Below, in pieces: positions 23,901 to 46,802 of a stretch of DNA of 64,000 nucleotides. This DNA is from Apostichopus japonicus (lineage: Eukaryota; Echinodermata; Holothuroidea; Aspidochirotida; Stichopodidae). Within the stretch, counting starts at the first letter, position 1; each line of letters begins with the position of its first letter. A program made the translations under genes and the position numbers. The DNA lies in assembly GCF_037975245.1 (NCBI RefSeq), contig NC_092578.1, positions 2,553,001 to 2,617,000 of the forward strand. Direction: 5' to 3'. The notes beneath the pieces were generated by a model. It did no database searches, was not told where the DNA came from, and was given only the letters and a program-made list of their open reading frames with translations.

Positions 23901-26900
23901 GAACAAAAACAACCTGATGTTGATTAAAGAGATTACATTCATGGCTTAAATTAAAAAATCCTATGTTACATTAAGCATACAGTAATAAACAGGTTTATCA
24001 AAACCAAGTGGAAAACTTTGTTGGAACAGTGAGGCGGGAAGTGAGTAGAGAGCAAGATCTGGGTTTCTCCTATCGATTCGACCTCGTATACCTATGCATA
24101 TAGGGAACTGTCTAAACTAATCTGAAATCTAATCAAAAGATTAATTGATGAACTTAGTTGCAACTCACTTTGTTTAATAACATAACAGTTTGAAACGCCG
24201 TCCTGAATGGGTGCCTCGGAGACAGCCGGAACCCGTGAACATCGACAACGAACAATAACAACTTCGTTCTTTCCACATGTCGGAGGAATTTGTGACCCAT
24301 TCCTACGTTGCAATGAGCGCCCTCAACTAAACCTGGAAGATCCGCTAGACTTATCTGGATTTAAGAATGAATTATCGAAAGAAAGAGAGAAGGAACGTTG
24401 ACGGTAACAAAAGACACAGAACAACAACAACAATGATAAAGACAACAAAAACAAACTTCTCTGTTTACATCGTCTCGTTCTTGTCTTAATTTTCATGTCT
24501 ATTTGTACTGAGTAACCTTAAAAAATATCTCAATCTCAATGAAAAACACGATTCAGGAAATAATTTGGTCCAACATGTGAAATATTGTACTTTGCTTTCT
24601 TATTTTGTCCAGATCCATTGGACTAAGATAATTAATAAAACAAATGGTAATACCTGACGAAGGTCAGAATATTGGCAAACACCAACTTGTGGACGGATGG
24701 TCGTGACTGCAAAGAAACAAAAAAAATCAACAAATCAAATGATAAATTACTGAGCCCAGGACAATAGGGTGTACATTAAATGTTGGAATAAATTAGTTTG
24801 TCAAAAGATGACTTCAATTTCAAATTAAACAAATCAATCTCACAAACAAAAGGAAAAGAATATTCATATTAACTAAACGATCATAATCATAACCCGTAAA
24901 TGGCAATAACCAATGGTAAAAGCTACCACAATATTACGCACGACTCAAAACAATTGAAAGGATAAGTCAGGTGTGACTCAGAATCCATCTGACATATGGA
25001 ACTGTTCAATCGTTGGAAAGTGAAGGTGTTCACGTTATGATTACTTCGTAGATAGGGCTTCAAATGAACCTCAGTCGGTGTCACTATCCTTGGGATCCAC
25101 TAAACTAAACTATTCCAGTTAAGTGAGATAAATACTTTGAGATTCAGCACTGAGTGAGTCCTTGCTTACATTGTATTATTAAACAGAGTGTTTAGGCTAC
25201 AATAGAATCTTCTTTCTTCACATACAATCATCAATTTTAACAATTTGGTGCAAATATGGCCCGCCATCATCTCAACCGATGCCTTCTGTGGATATGTTTA
25301 TCAGGTACTGACATTAGAAAAATATGTAAATTTATCACCAGGTCAATGAATATTTACTTACAAGGATATTCTGCAATCTTTGGTTTACTACGGGACATTG
25401 CTTCTAAAAGGGTAGATTTGCCAGCATTGGGAAACCTTTGAGAAAGAATAGAAGAAGCAATTATCATTAAGTTTAAGATACTCAAAGATTAGTTTCAGAT
25501 TCTGTGATCATGAAAAGAGCGCACAGTACCAAAATTGAGAAGACATTTCACACACTTGTAGAAAGACACATATTATGAATGTTACTTTAATGTTACCATG
25601 TATTTATTTTCAAAGTTACTTTCATATAAGAAAACAAAATAAAACAAAACTCTTCATAAAAATGGATCCTGTTGCACGTAATGACCAAAAATTGAACAAC
25701 CGAAGCAGAACGTTGAAAACCTAAAAGATAATATGAGATTAAAAGGAGCAGAAAATTATGATGACTAAACGTTTAGTAGTCTTGCTTTCTCTGAATACAT
25801 ACATGGATATTTAAGCTTATTTCTTGTTGTCGTTGTTGTTGTAAATTTTCGATCATTTTAATAACTCACCCGACAAATCCAACATCTGCGATCAATTTTA
25901 ATTCCAGATTCAGACTAAGTGTTTGTCCCATCGATCCTTTCCAGTCATTCTCAGAATTACCTCCGGAACCTCCATCGGCTACAAGAACTCTCTGCCCAAG
26001 TTTATCCAAGTCAGCTGATTGAAAACAGAAAGAATCATAATCTTTAATGCCGCAAAGTCAAAATGAAATATCAGCTTTTGGATAATGCTACGGTAACAAG
26101 TATAAAATGCTGTTCTCACATCACCCCCCTCCCCACCAATCCCCCTCCTCCACTCAATATGATTCTTCCATGACTAGAATGCTCATTAAATTCCCATTGA
26201 TTAAATTAAGTTTCTTCTCATTGCAAATTTTGTGAGCTTCCAAAAAGATCCACAAGAATTTTCTGTCATATAATTAATTAATGCATCATTTTAAATACCT
26301 GACCCCACCCCCACAGAAGTTTATTATTTCCAAGTCCATTTTAGGAATACCAAGCAATCAATTGCTATTTCATCCCTTGATGACAATTGCTGTGGCCAAA
26401 CATCCGACCCTTATGCCTGGCACATCAGTGCACTGTCCTCAATTGGGATCGACCTTCCCCCTACTCCCCCCCCCCCCCCCGCTGCTTGTATATACGCCCA
26501 TCATTTCTAATAAACGGATCTGAAGCAAAACTAAGCTATAGACGTTTGATATTTATGCTAGTTCTACTTCCCTCCAGTTACAAATGCTTTTTTAAGACAC
26601 TAATGTGCACTGCACTGGCTTCTGCATATGCATGGACATGTACACATATATGCGATACCACTGATGTGAAAACAGGTACTTTTTTACAGCTTGTATGATC
26701 ATATCCAACCACATATGAACTTATATGAATTTCAATTATACTTATTGATTGCGTACATTTATAAGTATTGACATCATTAAATATGTAAACCTGCAGGGTG
26801 TCACACAAGCTTTGAAACGGTCTCGAATCATGACTAGCAGAGTTTGTTATCTTGTGATAAAATCTCCTTGATTCGTAAACATGTCCTCCATTGTGATGTA

Positions 26901-29900
26901 ATAGCAGTGGCCACACCTTAATGACAAATCAAGCTCCTGTCATATGCCACCTACTGTTAGTGGTGTAGACCTATTGTCTGGCTTTAATTATTATTTTAAA
27001 TTGTTATAGCAAATAATGTTACTATTTAGTCAATGAAATAAGTTGCTATTTTTTCCAGCATGACGTTCAAACTATTCACACATGCTCAACAGATGTACAG
27101 TATGTTGATACAGTAATTTGGTAGCTACTACATTAATCTTGTTTAGTGAATGGTGTGAGTTTTGAAGGACTAATGCAACTGTTTATGTATTCAGATACTT
27201 TTTTATACTCTTTCCTTACAGTTGATGCATTGTAGTGGAAGACTTCACAGTACATAATTATTCTATGGAGCAAACACGACATTGCGAACAAAATCAGCTG
27301 TTTTAAACATCATTTTTAAGAATGTGCTACCAAAAATTTCTTCACCTTAAAAATCTTTCTCAGAATATGGTATTTTTAAACATGTATATTTTGAAAATTC
27401 AAATTACTTGAAAATAGTCATTTCAATATTTTTCAATTTAAAGTTGTTTTTCAACTTCTACACTCCAACTAGATCCCATTTTGTCCATAAATGAGTCCTA
27501 CATATCATACAAAAATCAACTGAAAGATCTCAACAACAGGGAAAGTTCTGCAATTCCATTGTATCTGACATTTTTTATGCAAGAAAAACAGCTCTTCCAA
27601 ATGAAAACACTTATAGATCATTTCCACAGTCTCACCTACTACATTACGTTTATCATCTACCACGCAAACTCCCAGCGGTACTGGTATGATGACATCATTT
27701 CCCCTTGCACCCTGAAGGCATCGCAACCTGAAAGAAACCATAGCAACATAATGAAATATTGGGACAACTATCACTCTGGATGTATCACATCCATACATGT
27801 AACACATATCAACATCTATCACATGGCGTAAACCATGCCAACATAATGAAATATCAACTGCTACATCTCTCACTCTGGAGATAAACCGTTTCAACATTAT
27901 GACACACTTTTAAACCATCTCTCTCTCCAGATGGAATTATTGCAAGAAACAAAAGCAACATAATGAAACATTGGCACAACTCTCATACATGTACTCTAGG
28001 GTCTGGAGGTATCACAACCTGAAAGAAACCATACCAACATAAAGAATTATTGTGATATCTCTCACTCTGGAGGTATGACAAACTGGGAGCAAGCATGCCA
28101 ACATAATGAATTATTGTGACATCTCTCACTCTGGAGGTATCACAACCAGGAGCAAGCATGCCAACATAATGAATTATTGTGACATCTCTCACTCTGGAGG
28201 TATGACAACCAGGAAGAAACCATGCCAACATAATGTTTTATTGTGACATGTCTCACTTTGGAGGTATCACAACCAGGAGCAAGCATGCCAACATAAAGAT
28301 CATCTCTCAGTCTCTTCTGGGTGTGCAGCAATCTGGCAGAAACAATATCAGCATAGTGACACATTGTTACGTCTTCCACTATGGCTGTTGCATTAATAAC
28401 CAGTAGTGTTCTCAATATTAATTAGGCTGCTGGCCAAATAGGGGCACATGTACAGTAATCTTATTCTCCTGGGGTGTTGCTAGTTGTGATTATGCCAAAT
28501 ATAAAAAAAATGAATCCCTCCTTATTCACCCAAAACCTGGATAAAGATGGAATCCCAAGAACGGGTGTTGAGAGCGACATGTATTGAGTTACTTTATATA
28601 ATCATATTGCCCTAATTATCGTTAATATCTAAGCAAGTATATTTCACCACAAATGTAAACATTGATTAATTTGATTGGATTTAAGCCAGATATTTTTGTA
28701 CTTTGTCATCAAGGGTGACATATATCTCTGCACTCTTGATTGGCTATATTGGGTATAAATAAAAGACTCTTCACCTGGACACCAGAAAAAATTGCCAAAA
28801 TAATATAAAATATTGTTATTGCCATCTCTCTCTCTGACAGTTATGACTTGAAGATGCACAAAATGACTTCACCTAAAATGGTTACTACGATTGCTTTATT
28901 AACCTGGTTGGGTGCCAGCATCACCATAGCAACTGTATCATTTTTTGGCAAGATATTGGTACAGTTATATATGGACATGGTTACAGACTATTATTGTCTC
29001 ATGTTCGATACAATGTGCAGAAATTACATGCTTTCAATACTATTAGATAGAACATTATGATAAAATCATTTTTGTCTTGGAATAATTTATCGATAATTTC
29101 CAACTCTACTTTACCTGCTATTTTCTCCCTCTTTTGCTTTGAAACGTTTGGAAGGGTGAAGGTTCTTGAGCCTTCTGAAGGTCATCTTAGATGAAGATTC
29201 CACATAAACATTGCCCCCTTTACCCCCAACTCCTCCATAACTAGGGAGGCCCTGCCCACCACTGCCTCCTTTCGCATAAATCCTTAATTTGTCAATAAAT
29301 TGATTCTTCACCTGGATAAAAACAAAAAAGGAAAAAGAAAGAAAGATAGGAATAGCTACAGTATTCGTCTCAATTGAAATGTGATTATTGATGGGAATAA
29401 CCGTAAACAAGAATAAAGATCTTATCAAGTATACTGTACTTTACATCTTAGTTCTCACTTTTCCCTTTCTTCCACATTTACCTTATTACTTCCTGTTCTA
29501 AATCCATATTTATATTTCATATGCTTTCCAGTAGTACATGACAAAATGATAAGAAAGTTGTATAGACTTTACACATATGATGGGCACTAGAAGAAACAAA
29601 CAATGTTTCTCTAAGCTACTATATTGATCAAGAGATAAAGAGAAGACTTAAAAATAAAAGAATACAATAAAAAGGTGACAAATAAAAATACAGCCGCAGA
29701 AAGGAGGCAATATTGAAGTCACAGTTCTAAGGGGAAAGCTTGCCAGAAGTCATTTTGGAGATCACTGATTAATTAAGTGTCAGTAAAGTTTTTGTTGAAA
29801 AGAGCTGAGAGTTTTTACAAGATTTAACTCCACTTGGAATATGTCTTGCCAGATTTGACAAAAGTAGTGATTTAAAGTTATTTTGCTGTGTCAGGTGTTA

Positions 29901-31090
29901 TGTTGGGTCATTAAAAAGAAATGAATATTGCAGAATTTTCTAAGTATTTTTGGAAAGAATTGTTTTGCAAATTGTGCTTAACAGGTTTAGGTATTATTTT
30001 GTTTAGTATAGTAGGAAAAAAAGGATCAGGAGGGACACTGAAGTCCCCATCAAAGACCCTATAGGAGAGACAAAAAAACCGAAGACACAAACACTCAGAC
30101 CCGATTACAGGCCAACCATTCCACTCATTCACAACCCTATTAGAAAGAAAATTTATGCCGAATATTAATCCTACTTTGTTACTTTTGGAGTTTAAGACAA
30201 TGACCTCTGGTACAACTACTATTAGCAAACATGAAAAAGTCGGTGAGGGATAAGTTGTCAAAACCATACACAATCTTGAAAACCTGAATCACGTCCCCAC
30301 GTACTGTAACCTCCTAGTCCTAAGCTCCAGTATAGTGAGATTCAACAGTTGCAACTGCCCATAATAAGGAACACTCTTTAAGGAACTAGTCATCCTAGTA
30401 GCCCTCATCTGGACCTTTCCAAGTACTTCCTTATCCTTTAGCAAAATCCTCTTTTCTCTGGAAGTTGTCAGTATCAATAAATTTTTCATACATTTTCTGA
30501 AGTTTTGACTGAAAATTATGATTGATACTTTGAACAAGGATATTGTGGAGATGGTACCATAACTGTGTGTTAATTTAAATTAGTTATTGTACGTTCGAAA
30601 CAAAATAATGTACTGGCTAGTGATGACTTTTAACAATTATGTTAGCTTTTGACATCAAGTTTGTGAACAACACATTGAAAGAGTTACTAGAGCACTACAA
30701 TTGAAGCCTTTTTTCTAGGGTAAAACTATGATGTGCAGTATTGCAATATATATGTAACGTTAGCCTTACATGCATAAGTGAAATCAGGGACTTAGACCAT
30801 AACAATTGCAATATTCTGTTCTTTTTGCCGTACTTTCAACCAGAGTGGGAAAGCCGTACAATATGAACATCAAATTTCTGTGTAAACCGCGTGACAGGTA
30901 TTATTTCGCGCAACTAGCATGATACACATTATAAGCATTTTCTACATGTACGGTGTAACAACCCGTCGAATCTACAGTATAAAAGGTTTAGATTATATCG
31001 TACATGGAAATATTGACCCAGAGTTGATAAAATGTTCGCATTTACCTTTCCACCACGTTGAGATAGCATTAGTCGCCCTAGTGCAACCAT
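20917..31090 (-). CDS. GTPBP10: GTPBP10-like Obg-family GTPase, with G3 exon not found
   Basis: Minus-strand exons: 31090-31046, 29311-29115, 27727-27636, 26014-25870, 25435-25362, 24706-24654, 23238-23121, 21116-20917, all GT-AG with matching phases, joining to 307 aa. Residues 16-60 give the Gly-rich Obg fold ([23 protein letters not shown]). Exon 5 has the G1/P-loop GFPNAGKST. Exon 6 carries the FTTIRPQVG switch I region (G2), exon 7 NKLD (G4) after ELELYKQ, and exon 8 ISISAKE (G5, SAK-like). The human protein has about 60 more residues between G2 and G4, including the DLPGLIEGA G3 loop; the 23239-24653 interval shows no such exon. Exons 6 and 7 are both phase 0 there, so the frame survives. 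The family works in mitochondrial (or nucleolar) ribosome assembly. The ATG at 31090 reads [15 protein letters not shown], a plausible mitochondrial leader. Confidence 0.87.
21898..22276. repeat. 193-bp tandem duplication in GTPBP10 intron 7
   Basis: A segment including AATTTGTTTAGCTCATTTCT at about 21951 recurs at about 22144 with few changes, and contains the shared stretch AACAAAACAACCAACGTTGG. Confidence 0.88.
27728..28420. repeat. 61-bp minisatellite abutting the GTPBP10 exon 3 acceptor
   Basis: Units of the form CACAACCAGGAGCAAGCATGCCAACATAATGAATTATTGTGACATCTCTCACTCTGGAGGTAT (about 61 bp; core ATGCCAACATAATGAATTA) repeat clearly at 28000-28300 and more weakly down to 27728. The first unit includes the splice acceptor and the first bases of exon 3 (minus strand: CTTTCAG then GTTGCGAT; in the repeat CTTTCAG then GTTGTGAT). 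Confidence 0.85.
29935..30540 (-). pseudogene. Degenerate LINE reverse-transcriptase C-terminal fragment
   Basis: Reading the minus strand with frame changes gives [59 protein letters not shown] and [12 protein letters not shown] in order. This is the conserved tail of non-LTR retrotransposon ORF2 proteins (RAT...L..L.L..LE.RR.R.D.I...KI). Stops and frameshifts make it dead. It lies in GTPBP10 intron 1, on the gene's own strand. Confidence 0.8.
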
Positions 31091-31273
31091 ATTTAAAAAA
31101 AACTTTCTAAGCTTTCTAAAGTCAATTGTTGATAGTTGACCAGTTATATGTTCTCCTGTTATGCTATAGTATTAGGCTATATATGTTATATTGGAAACAA
31201 CGAATTAAACGTAAAATCAGTGATTGGTAACTCTATGGGACCTGGGAACTAACTAATTGCTTGATTAGACTGA

Positions 31274-31420
31274 ACCCAGGGGTGGTGGACTGGGTCTAAA
31301 AACCGGCCCGGGCATCCTTCATCTAGACCGGCCCATTTTTCATCTTACATTGTGATCGCCATCAGGGGCAGGGGTCTAAGGAGAGGGGTTGTCCCCCTCG
31401 GCTATTGAGATTATTTTGAA
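31274..31420. mobile_element. hAT-like element fragment
   Basis: Begins CAGGGGTGGTGGACTGGG, a hAT-like end, and contains GGGGTCTAAGGAGAGGGG(T)TGTCC, similar to the interior of the MITE at 11965-12341 (GGGGTCTAAGGGGAGGGGG). No right end was located. Confidence 0.45.
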
Positions 31421-32101
31421 GTTAAGGAATGCAAAATGGTGCTATATTTCTCAATTTTGTAGGTCACATGATCCTTTAAAAAAGACCCAAAAGTAATTTT
31501 CCAGAAGCAAAACTTCATTCAACTAAGAAAAGTTAAAAACGTAAACGAAAATAAACAAAAATATATGTTTTAGCAAGCATTACGTCGAAATACGACCCTG
31601 CCTAATATTAACACCCGTAATTTTTTACACATTTCTGGACATTAAAGAACACCGTATAATATCGGTACGCAAGTTCGTGTGAAATATCTGCATATCACGG
31701 ACGTTACGGGGACCCAAATTCCAATGTTAAGACCTAATGTTACATTTTATTGTTTGCATGAATAAACAGCCTAACACATTATATGTACGTAAATTTAAAC
31801 ATCAATATTTCTCTCATATAAACTGAAGAACACCCACAGACTGGCAGATTGGTTAATAAAAACATTAACCTTTAAATAAAAGCAAAACTAATTGCTTTTA
31901 ATACAAGATTAAGATAAATAAAAAAACGCTTAAATGACCGTTGTACGGATGCCTGTACAAGCCATTTCGCAATACCATTTGAATTAAAAAAAATTTAATT
32001 TACTATGATTAAAATATCTCTAAGAGAGATGAATGGGATTTATAGTTGAACTTATTGTTAGTAATCCATTAGTCCACATAGATGCTGCCCTTTTAATTCT
32101 A

Positions 32102-32496
32102 TGTGGCGGAGCTAGGGGTATTGGTCAGAGGGGGCGAGAATTGTCTGTAGGGGCGCTTTTTTAAGCGGAGCGCCACCACAGGTTGGCGCGGAGCGTACAG
32201 ATTTTTTTTGAGTAAAGATACTGCCTTGATCACCGGAAATGACCCTTTCCGGGCCTTGCTAGTTTGCAGATAAACGAAGAATAAATAGCCTTTAGAGCAT
32301 TTTGTCAGAAAATTACAGCAAGAAAATGTGACAAATGTCAATACTTAGATGAGGAGCGCAATAAAAAAGTCAATAATTGCGAATAAGTAAAAAGTCGAAA
32401 AAAGCTGAAAAGGGCGCCAGCAGTACATTTCAGTCCGTCGGGGCGGGGGGGGGGGGATGGCATTCGCCCCCTGACTATATGGACGCTCCGCCACTG
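32102..32496 (-). mobile_element. Solo copy of the CAGTGGCGGAGC MITE
   Basis: About 395 bp matching the nested MITE at 10813-11187 in reverse orientation, with GTGGCGGAGCT at left and GCTCCGCCACTG at right. It includes one hairpin module (GCGCCACCACAGGTTGGCGC, near 32170). No clean target duplication was seen and the left terminus is altered (ATGTGGCGG). Confidence 0.8.
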
Positions 32497-33225
32497 GGCT
32501 GGAACATATAGTTGTTTTGCTAACACCAAGATAGAGCAGAAACAGTAATGTTTGTTGTACAGGGCAAGAAAAGCGAGGGAAAGGTAAGCGATGGAAAGGG
32601 GTAGTGAGGGAAGGGGAGAAGTGGGCAGGGCATTTTTCGTATGTATCGTTCATCTTTGAAGATATGGAGTTACACTATAATAGTCAGTCGATGAACTGCA
32701 TTGTCCAAGGATTGACTCAGTTACACCAAAGCTCAAAGGACTAATAGTTGGCCTTGCTGTTGAATGAGGCGAATCGAACCCGAGAATCCTGCAATAAAAA
32801 TATTTACACGGCTCGAATATGAACCACCAGAATAAACAGTGTTGTTTATCATTTAAATATATATCAACCAAGTTATAGAAAAAATACTTAGTCCAGAACA
32901 GAACTTGAAAAGGTTCACAACGTTTTGTAAACGCCGATTGAAAGGCTAACTAATCTATTTAAAACTTAACTTAACTTGGTGTAAACAAGGATGGCTGCAG
33001 GGTTATTCAAGGACGTTAGCAGCTTTTCTTTGTATTTCATTTTCCCTATTGGAATCAGTCTCGCACACTGGCGGTCGATGGACTATGGGTTTTTCTCTCT
33101 CTCTTTTTCTTTCCTTTGTGTTTCTTGCTGTAGTTTATAGATCAAAACAATATTACAAACTCAGCCGCGCATTTTTTATTCATGTGACGTAACCGATATT
33201 GGACCATACTTGATAGATATAGATA

Positions 33226-33730
33226 GATAGATTCATTAACATACATTTTCCCGTTTCCCGCCAGTTTGATTTTATTGCAATAAAGACACCGGCAAAATTT
33301 GAAAGCTAAAACCGGTTCTGTATACTATACTATTCTCACATTCAAAGGACCCTTAAGCTTTAGTGTCGACCCTTTCAATACATTTTATAGGTTCATTTTC
33401 TTCGTTTTCTTTATAATGCTGCTATAAAAACAAATTGCCGACCAAATGAAAACTCAAATTTAAAAAGTAAGATAAGTAAGTATAAGATCAGTAAAACTTT
33501 ATTGATCCCAAAGGGAAATTCAGGCACTCGCTCATAAAACAATGAAACTGTTACAAAACTAGATGTGTATATTGTACAATGAGACAATAAGAATAATAAG
33601 AAAAAATCAATATATGAATAGATTCATTAACATACATTTTCCCGTTTCCCGCCAGTTTGATTTTGTTGCAATAAAGACACCGGTCAAATTTGAAAACTAA
33701 AACCGGTTCTGTATACTACTATTCTGTATA
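33226..33730. repeat. Direct repeat flanking a retroelement-like tail
   Basis: A segment of about 110 bp starting GATTCATTAACATACATTTT occurs at 33231 and again at about 33620, near identical. Between the copies lies TTTATTGATCCCAAAGGGAA (about 33500), a motif reminiscent of LINE/SINE 3' tails. The arrangement suggests duplication around an insertion; the element class is uncertain. Confidence 0.6.
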
Positions 33731-34011
33731 GTACTTCCACTATCAAGTGCCCATCCAAAAACTCGGAGTCCTGATTTATATTTGCATAATAAAAGAAGTG
33801 GCTTTCCTTTCTTAGGTTGTATTTTGCTATTATACATTACTGACAAACTTTACACCTTAACTTTCCGTTGAATCAAAATCACTCAATGGTTGACACGAAT
33901 AATTAGGTTATTTTTTTTTCTTTCCATTCGGCGATCCTTAAAATCGTCTAATCATTCTGTATGCTTTACATTGAATTCCTCAGTCGGTTCAGTATCTTTG
34001 GACCCCTATTG

Positions 34012-34014
<3 letters not shown>

Positions 34015-34093
<79 letters not shown>
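34015..34093. repeat. (TA)n microsatellite
   Basis: Uninterrupted TA repeat of nearly 80 bp. Confidence 0.95.
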
Positions 34094-34096
<3 letters not shown>

Positions 34097-35273
34097 CGTG
34101 ACTATAACACTGTAGATTATAATATACGTGGGGACTAGTATCAATAAAGAAGAATAACAAGTTTGAAGAAAACCAGTCATGCACCTACCGTATCGCACCA
34201 AACAATATAAAAATTCATCGGGACCAAATCTCCGTGACGATATTAGTAGCAAAGCATGCTGTGATAATCTTAATATAAAAAGGACTATCGGTTTTATATA
34301 CCTTAGTATATATAGGGCAACATATTGTTTGTCACCATAATATACTGAATTACATATCAAAAGGAAAATTGTATCCGATCTGAACCGACTGCTTTTTATC
34401 AGTCATTATTTACTTTTATCTTGGAGTTAGATACTGCATACTTTCCAATCTAATGGACTTATAAACTAACAAATAGTTGGCAGGATTTCCTGGGTCGACA
34501 GTTGAAGGTAAAGATACAATGATATCAACAACAACGATCGCAAGTTTGTTTGAGATAAGTATCACTGATTAACCAACTATAGACAAATGCAATATTAAGC
34601 TAGGTCACCTCGTTAGGCCTCAGTTCATATGCTAACCCATTCCCTTACGTTCGTCTAAACTAAAGAATACATCGTCCGTCCCCCCCCCCCAATCCGGGTA
34701 GGGATATATAGTATAGCCTACATCCATATAGTAGCCGCTATAGCGAGTCTGTTCTCAGGCCCGTATGCTTTTTTATGGGGGTAGGGGTTGTGGGGATTTT
34801 GGGGGTTGTGGATTAGGGGGTGGGTGCACATAATTTGAACGCTTATACATTTTTTAAAATATAATATATATGATACTACCATAGTACATGGCTTAGTACT
34901 CGTGTTCACACTAAGTACCCCATATGCATGTACTCGCGTTTATGCACCATGCACAACATCTCTTTGTACTCCTCACCATGCATACTATATAACTTTGTTC
35001 TTAGCATTGTCCCATCAAATTGGTATACTTGCCTCTTCTTTGGATTAAGTTGCCAACATAAAAGTTATATTAGAATATTAATATAATTGTTAAATTGTAT
35101 CAAATTTAAATTACCATAGAAAATTATCACGGATACTTGAGACTCTTAAAGTCTTTATATGATTCGGTTAAATTGATCTTACGCCCAACCTTTGTGTATA
35201 CCTGCCGTCCTTTTTGTTGCTGTTGCTTACCTTTCTATTTCTTATTAATGTATTTATTAATTGATTCTACATA

Positions 35274-46088
<10,815 letters not shown>

Positions 46089-46204
46089 CACGAGTACATG
46101 AATGGGTATTCAACCTTATTTGCATACATGTAACCCTACGTCATTATCTCATACCTGCAAAATAGTCAACATATTTCAATCAAAACTATAAACTGTATGA
46201 ATTA

Positions 46205-46802
46205 CTGCTGAAGCGCAGAGCGTATGCATGTCTATTCTATAGTGCAGGATATAAGCATGTCTATCCTATAGTGCAGGTTATACGCATGTCTATCCTATAG
46301 TGCAGGTTATACGCATGTCTATCCTATAGTGCAGGTTATACGCATGTCTATCCTATAGTGTAGGTTGTACGCATGTCTATCCTATAGTGCAGGATGTACG
46401 CATGTCTATCTTATAGTGCAGGATGTAAGCATGTCTATCCTAAAGTGCAGGATGTACGCATGTCTATCCTATAGTGCAGGATATACGCATATCTATCCTA
46501 TAGTGCAGGTTGTACGCATGTCTATCCTATAGTGCAGGATGTACGCATGTCTATCCTATAGTGCAGGTTGTACGCATGCCTATCCTATAGTGCAGGATGT
46601 ACGCATGTCTATCCTATAGTGTAGGATATAAGCATGTCTATCCTATAGTGCAGGTTGTACGCATGGCTATCCTATAGTGCAGGTTGTACGCATGGCTATC
46701 CTATAGTGCAGGATGTACGCATGTCTATCCTATATATTACAGGATGTATGCATGTCTATCCTATAGTGCAGGTTGTACGCATGGCTATCCTATATATTAC
46801 AG
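46205..46802. repeat. 29-bp minisatellite downstream of TRPC gene A
   Basis: About 20 units of TACGCATGTCTATCCTATAG plus TGCAGG(T/A)(T/G)(G/A) repeat head to tail without spacers, starting 117 nt after the stop codon at 46088. One detached partial unit is at about 47625-47650. No poly(A) signal was recognised before the array, so it may lie in the 3' UTR. Confidence 0.93.

Larger units (their letters stand above)
31091..35273. other. Intergenic region of repeats between GTPBP10 and TRPC gene A
   Basis: No gene recognised. The region contains a hAT-like fragment, a MITE, a duplicated segment and a TA tract (listed separately). It should hold the GTPBP10 promoter and any 5' exons of TRPC gene A. 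Confidence 0.5.

Noticed and set aside
24092-24401. ORFs on both strands (73 and 64 aa) in GTPBP10 intron 6
   Set aside because: Neither matches Obg G3/G4 sequence or another family, and there are no fitting splice sites.
46205-46802. CRISPR array
   Set aside because: 29-bp repeats are contiguous with no spacers, in animal DNA; it is a minisatellite.
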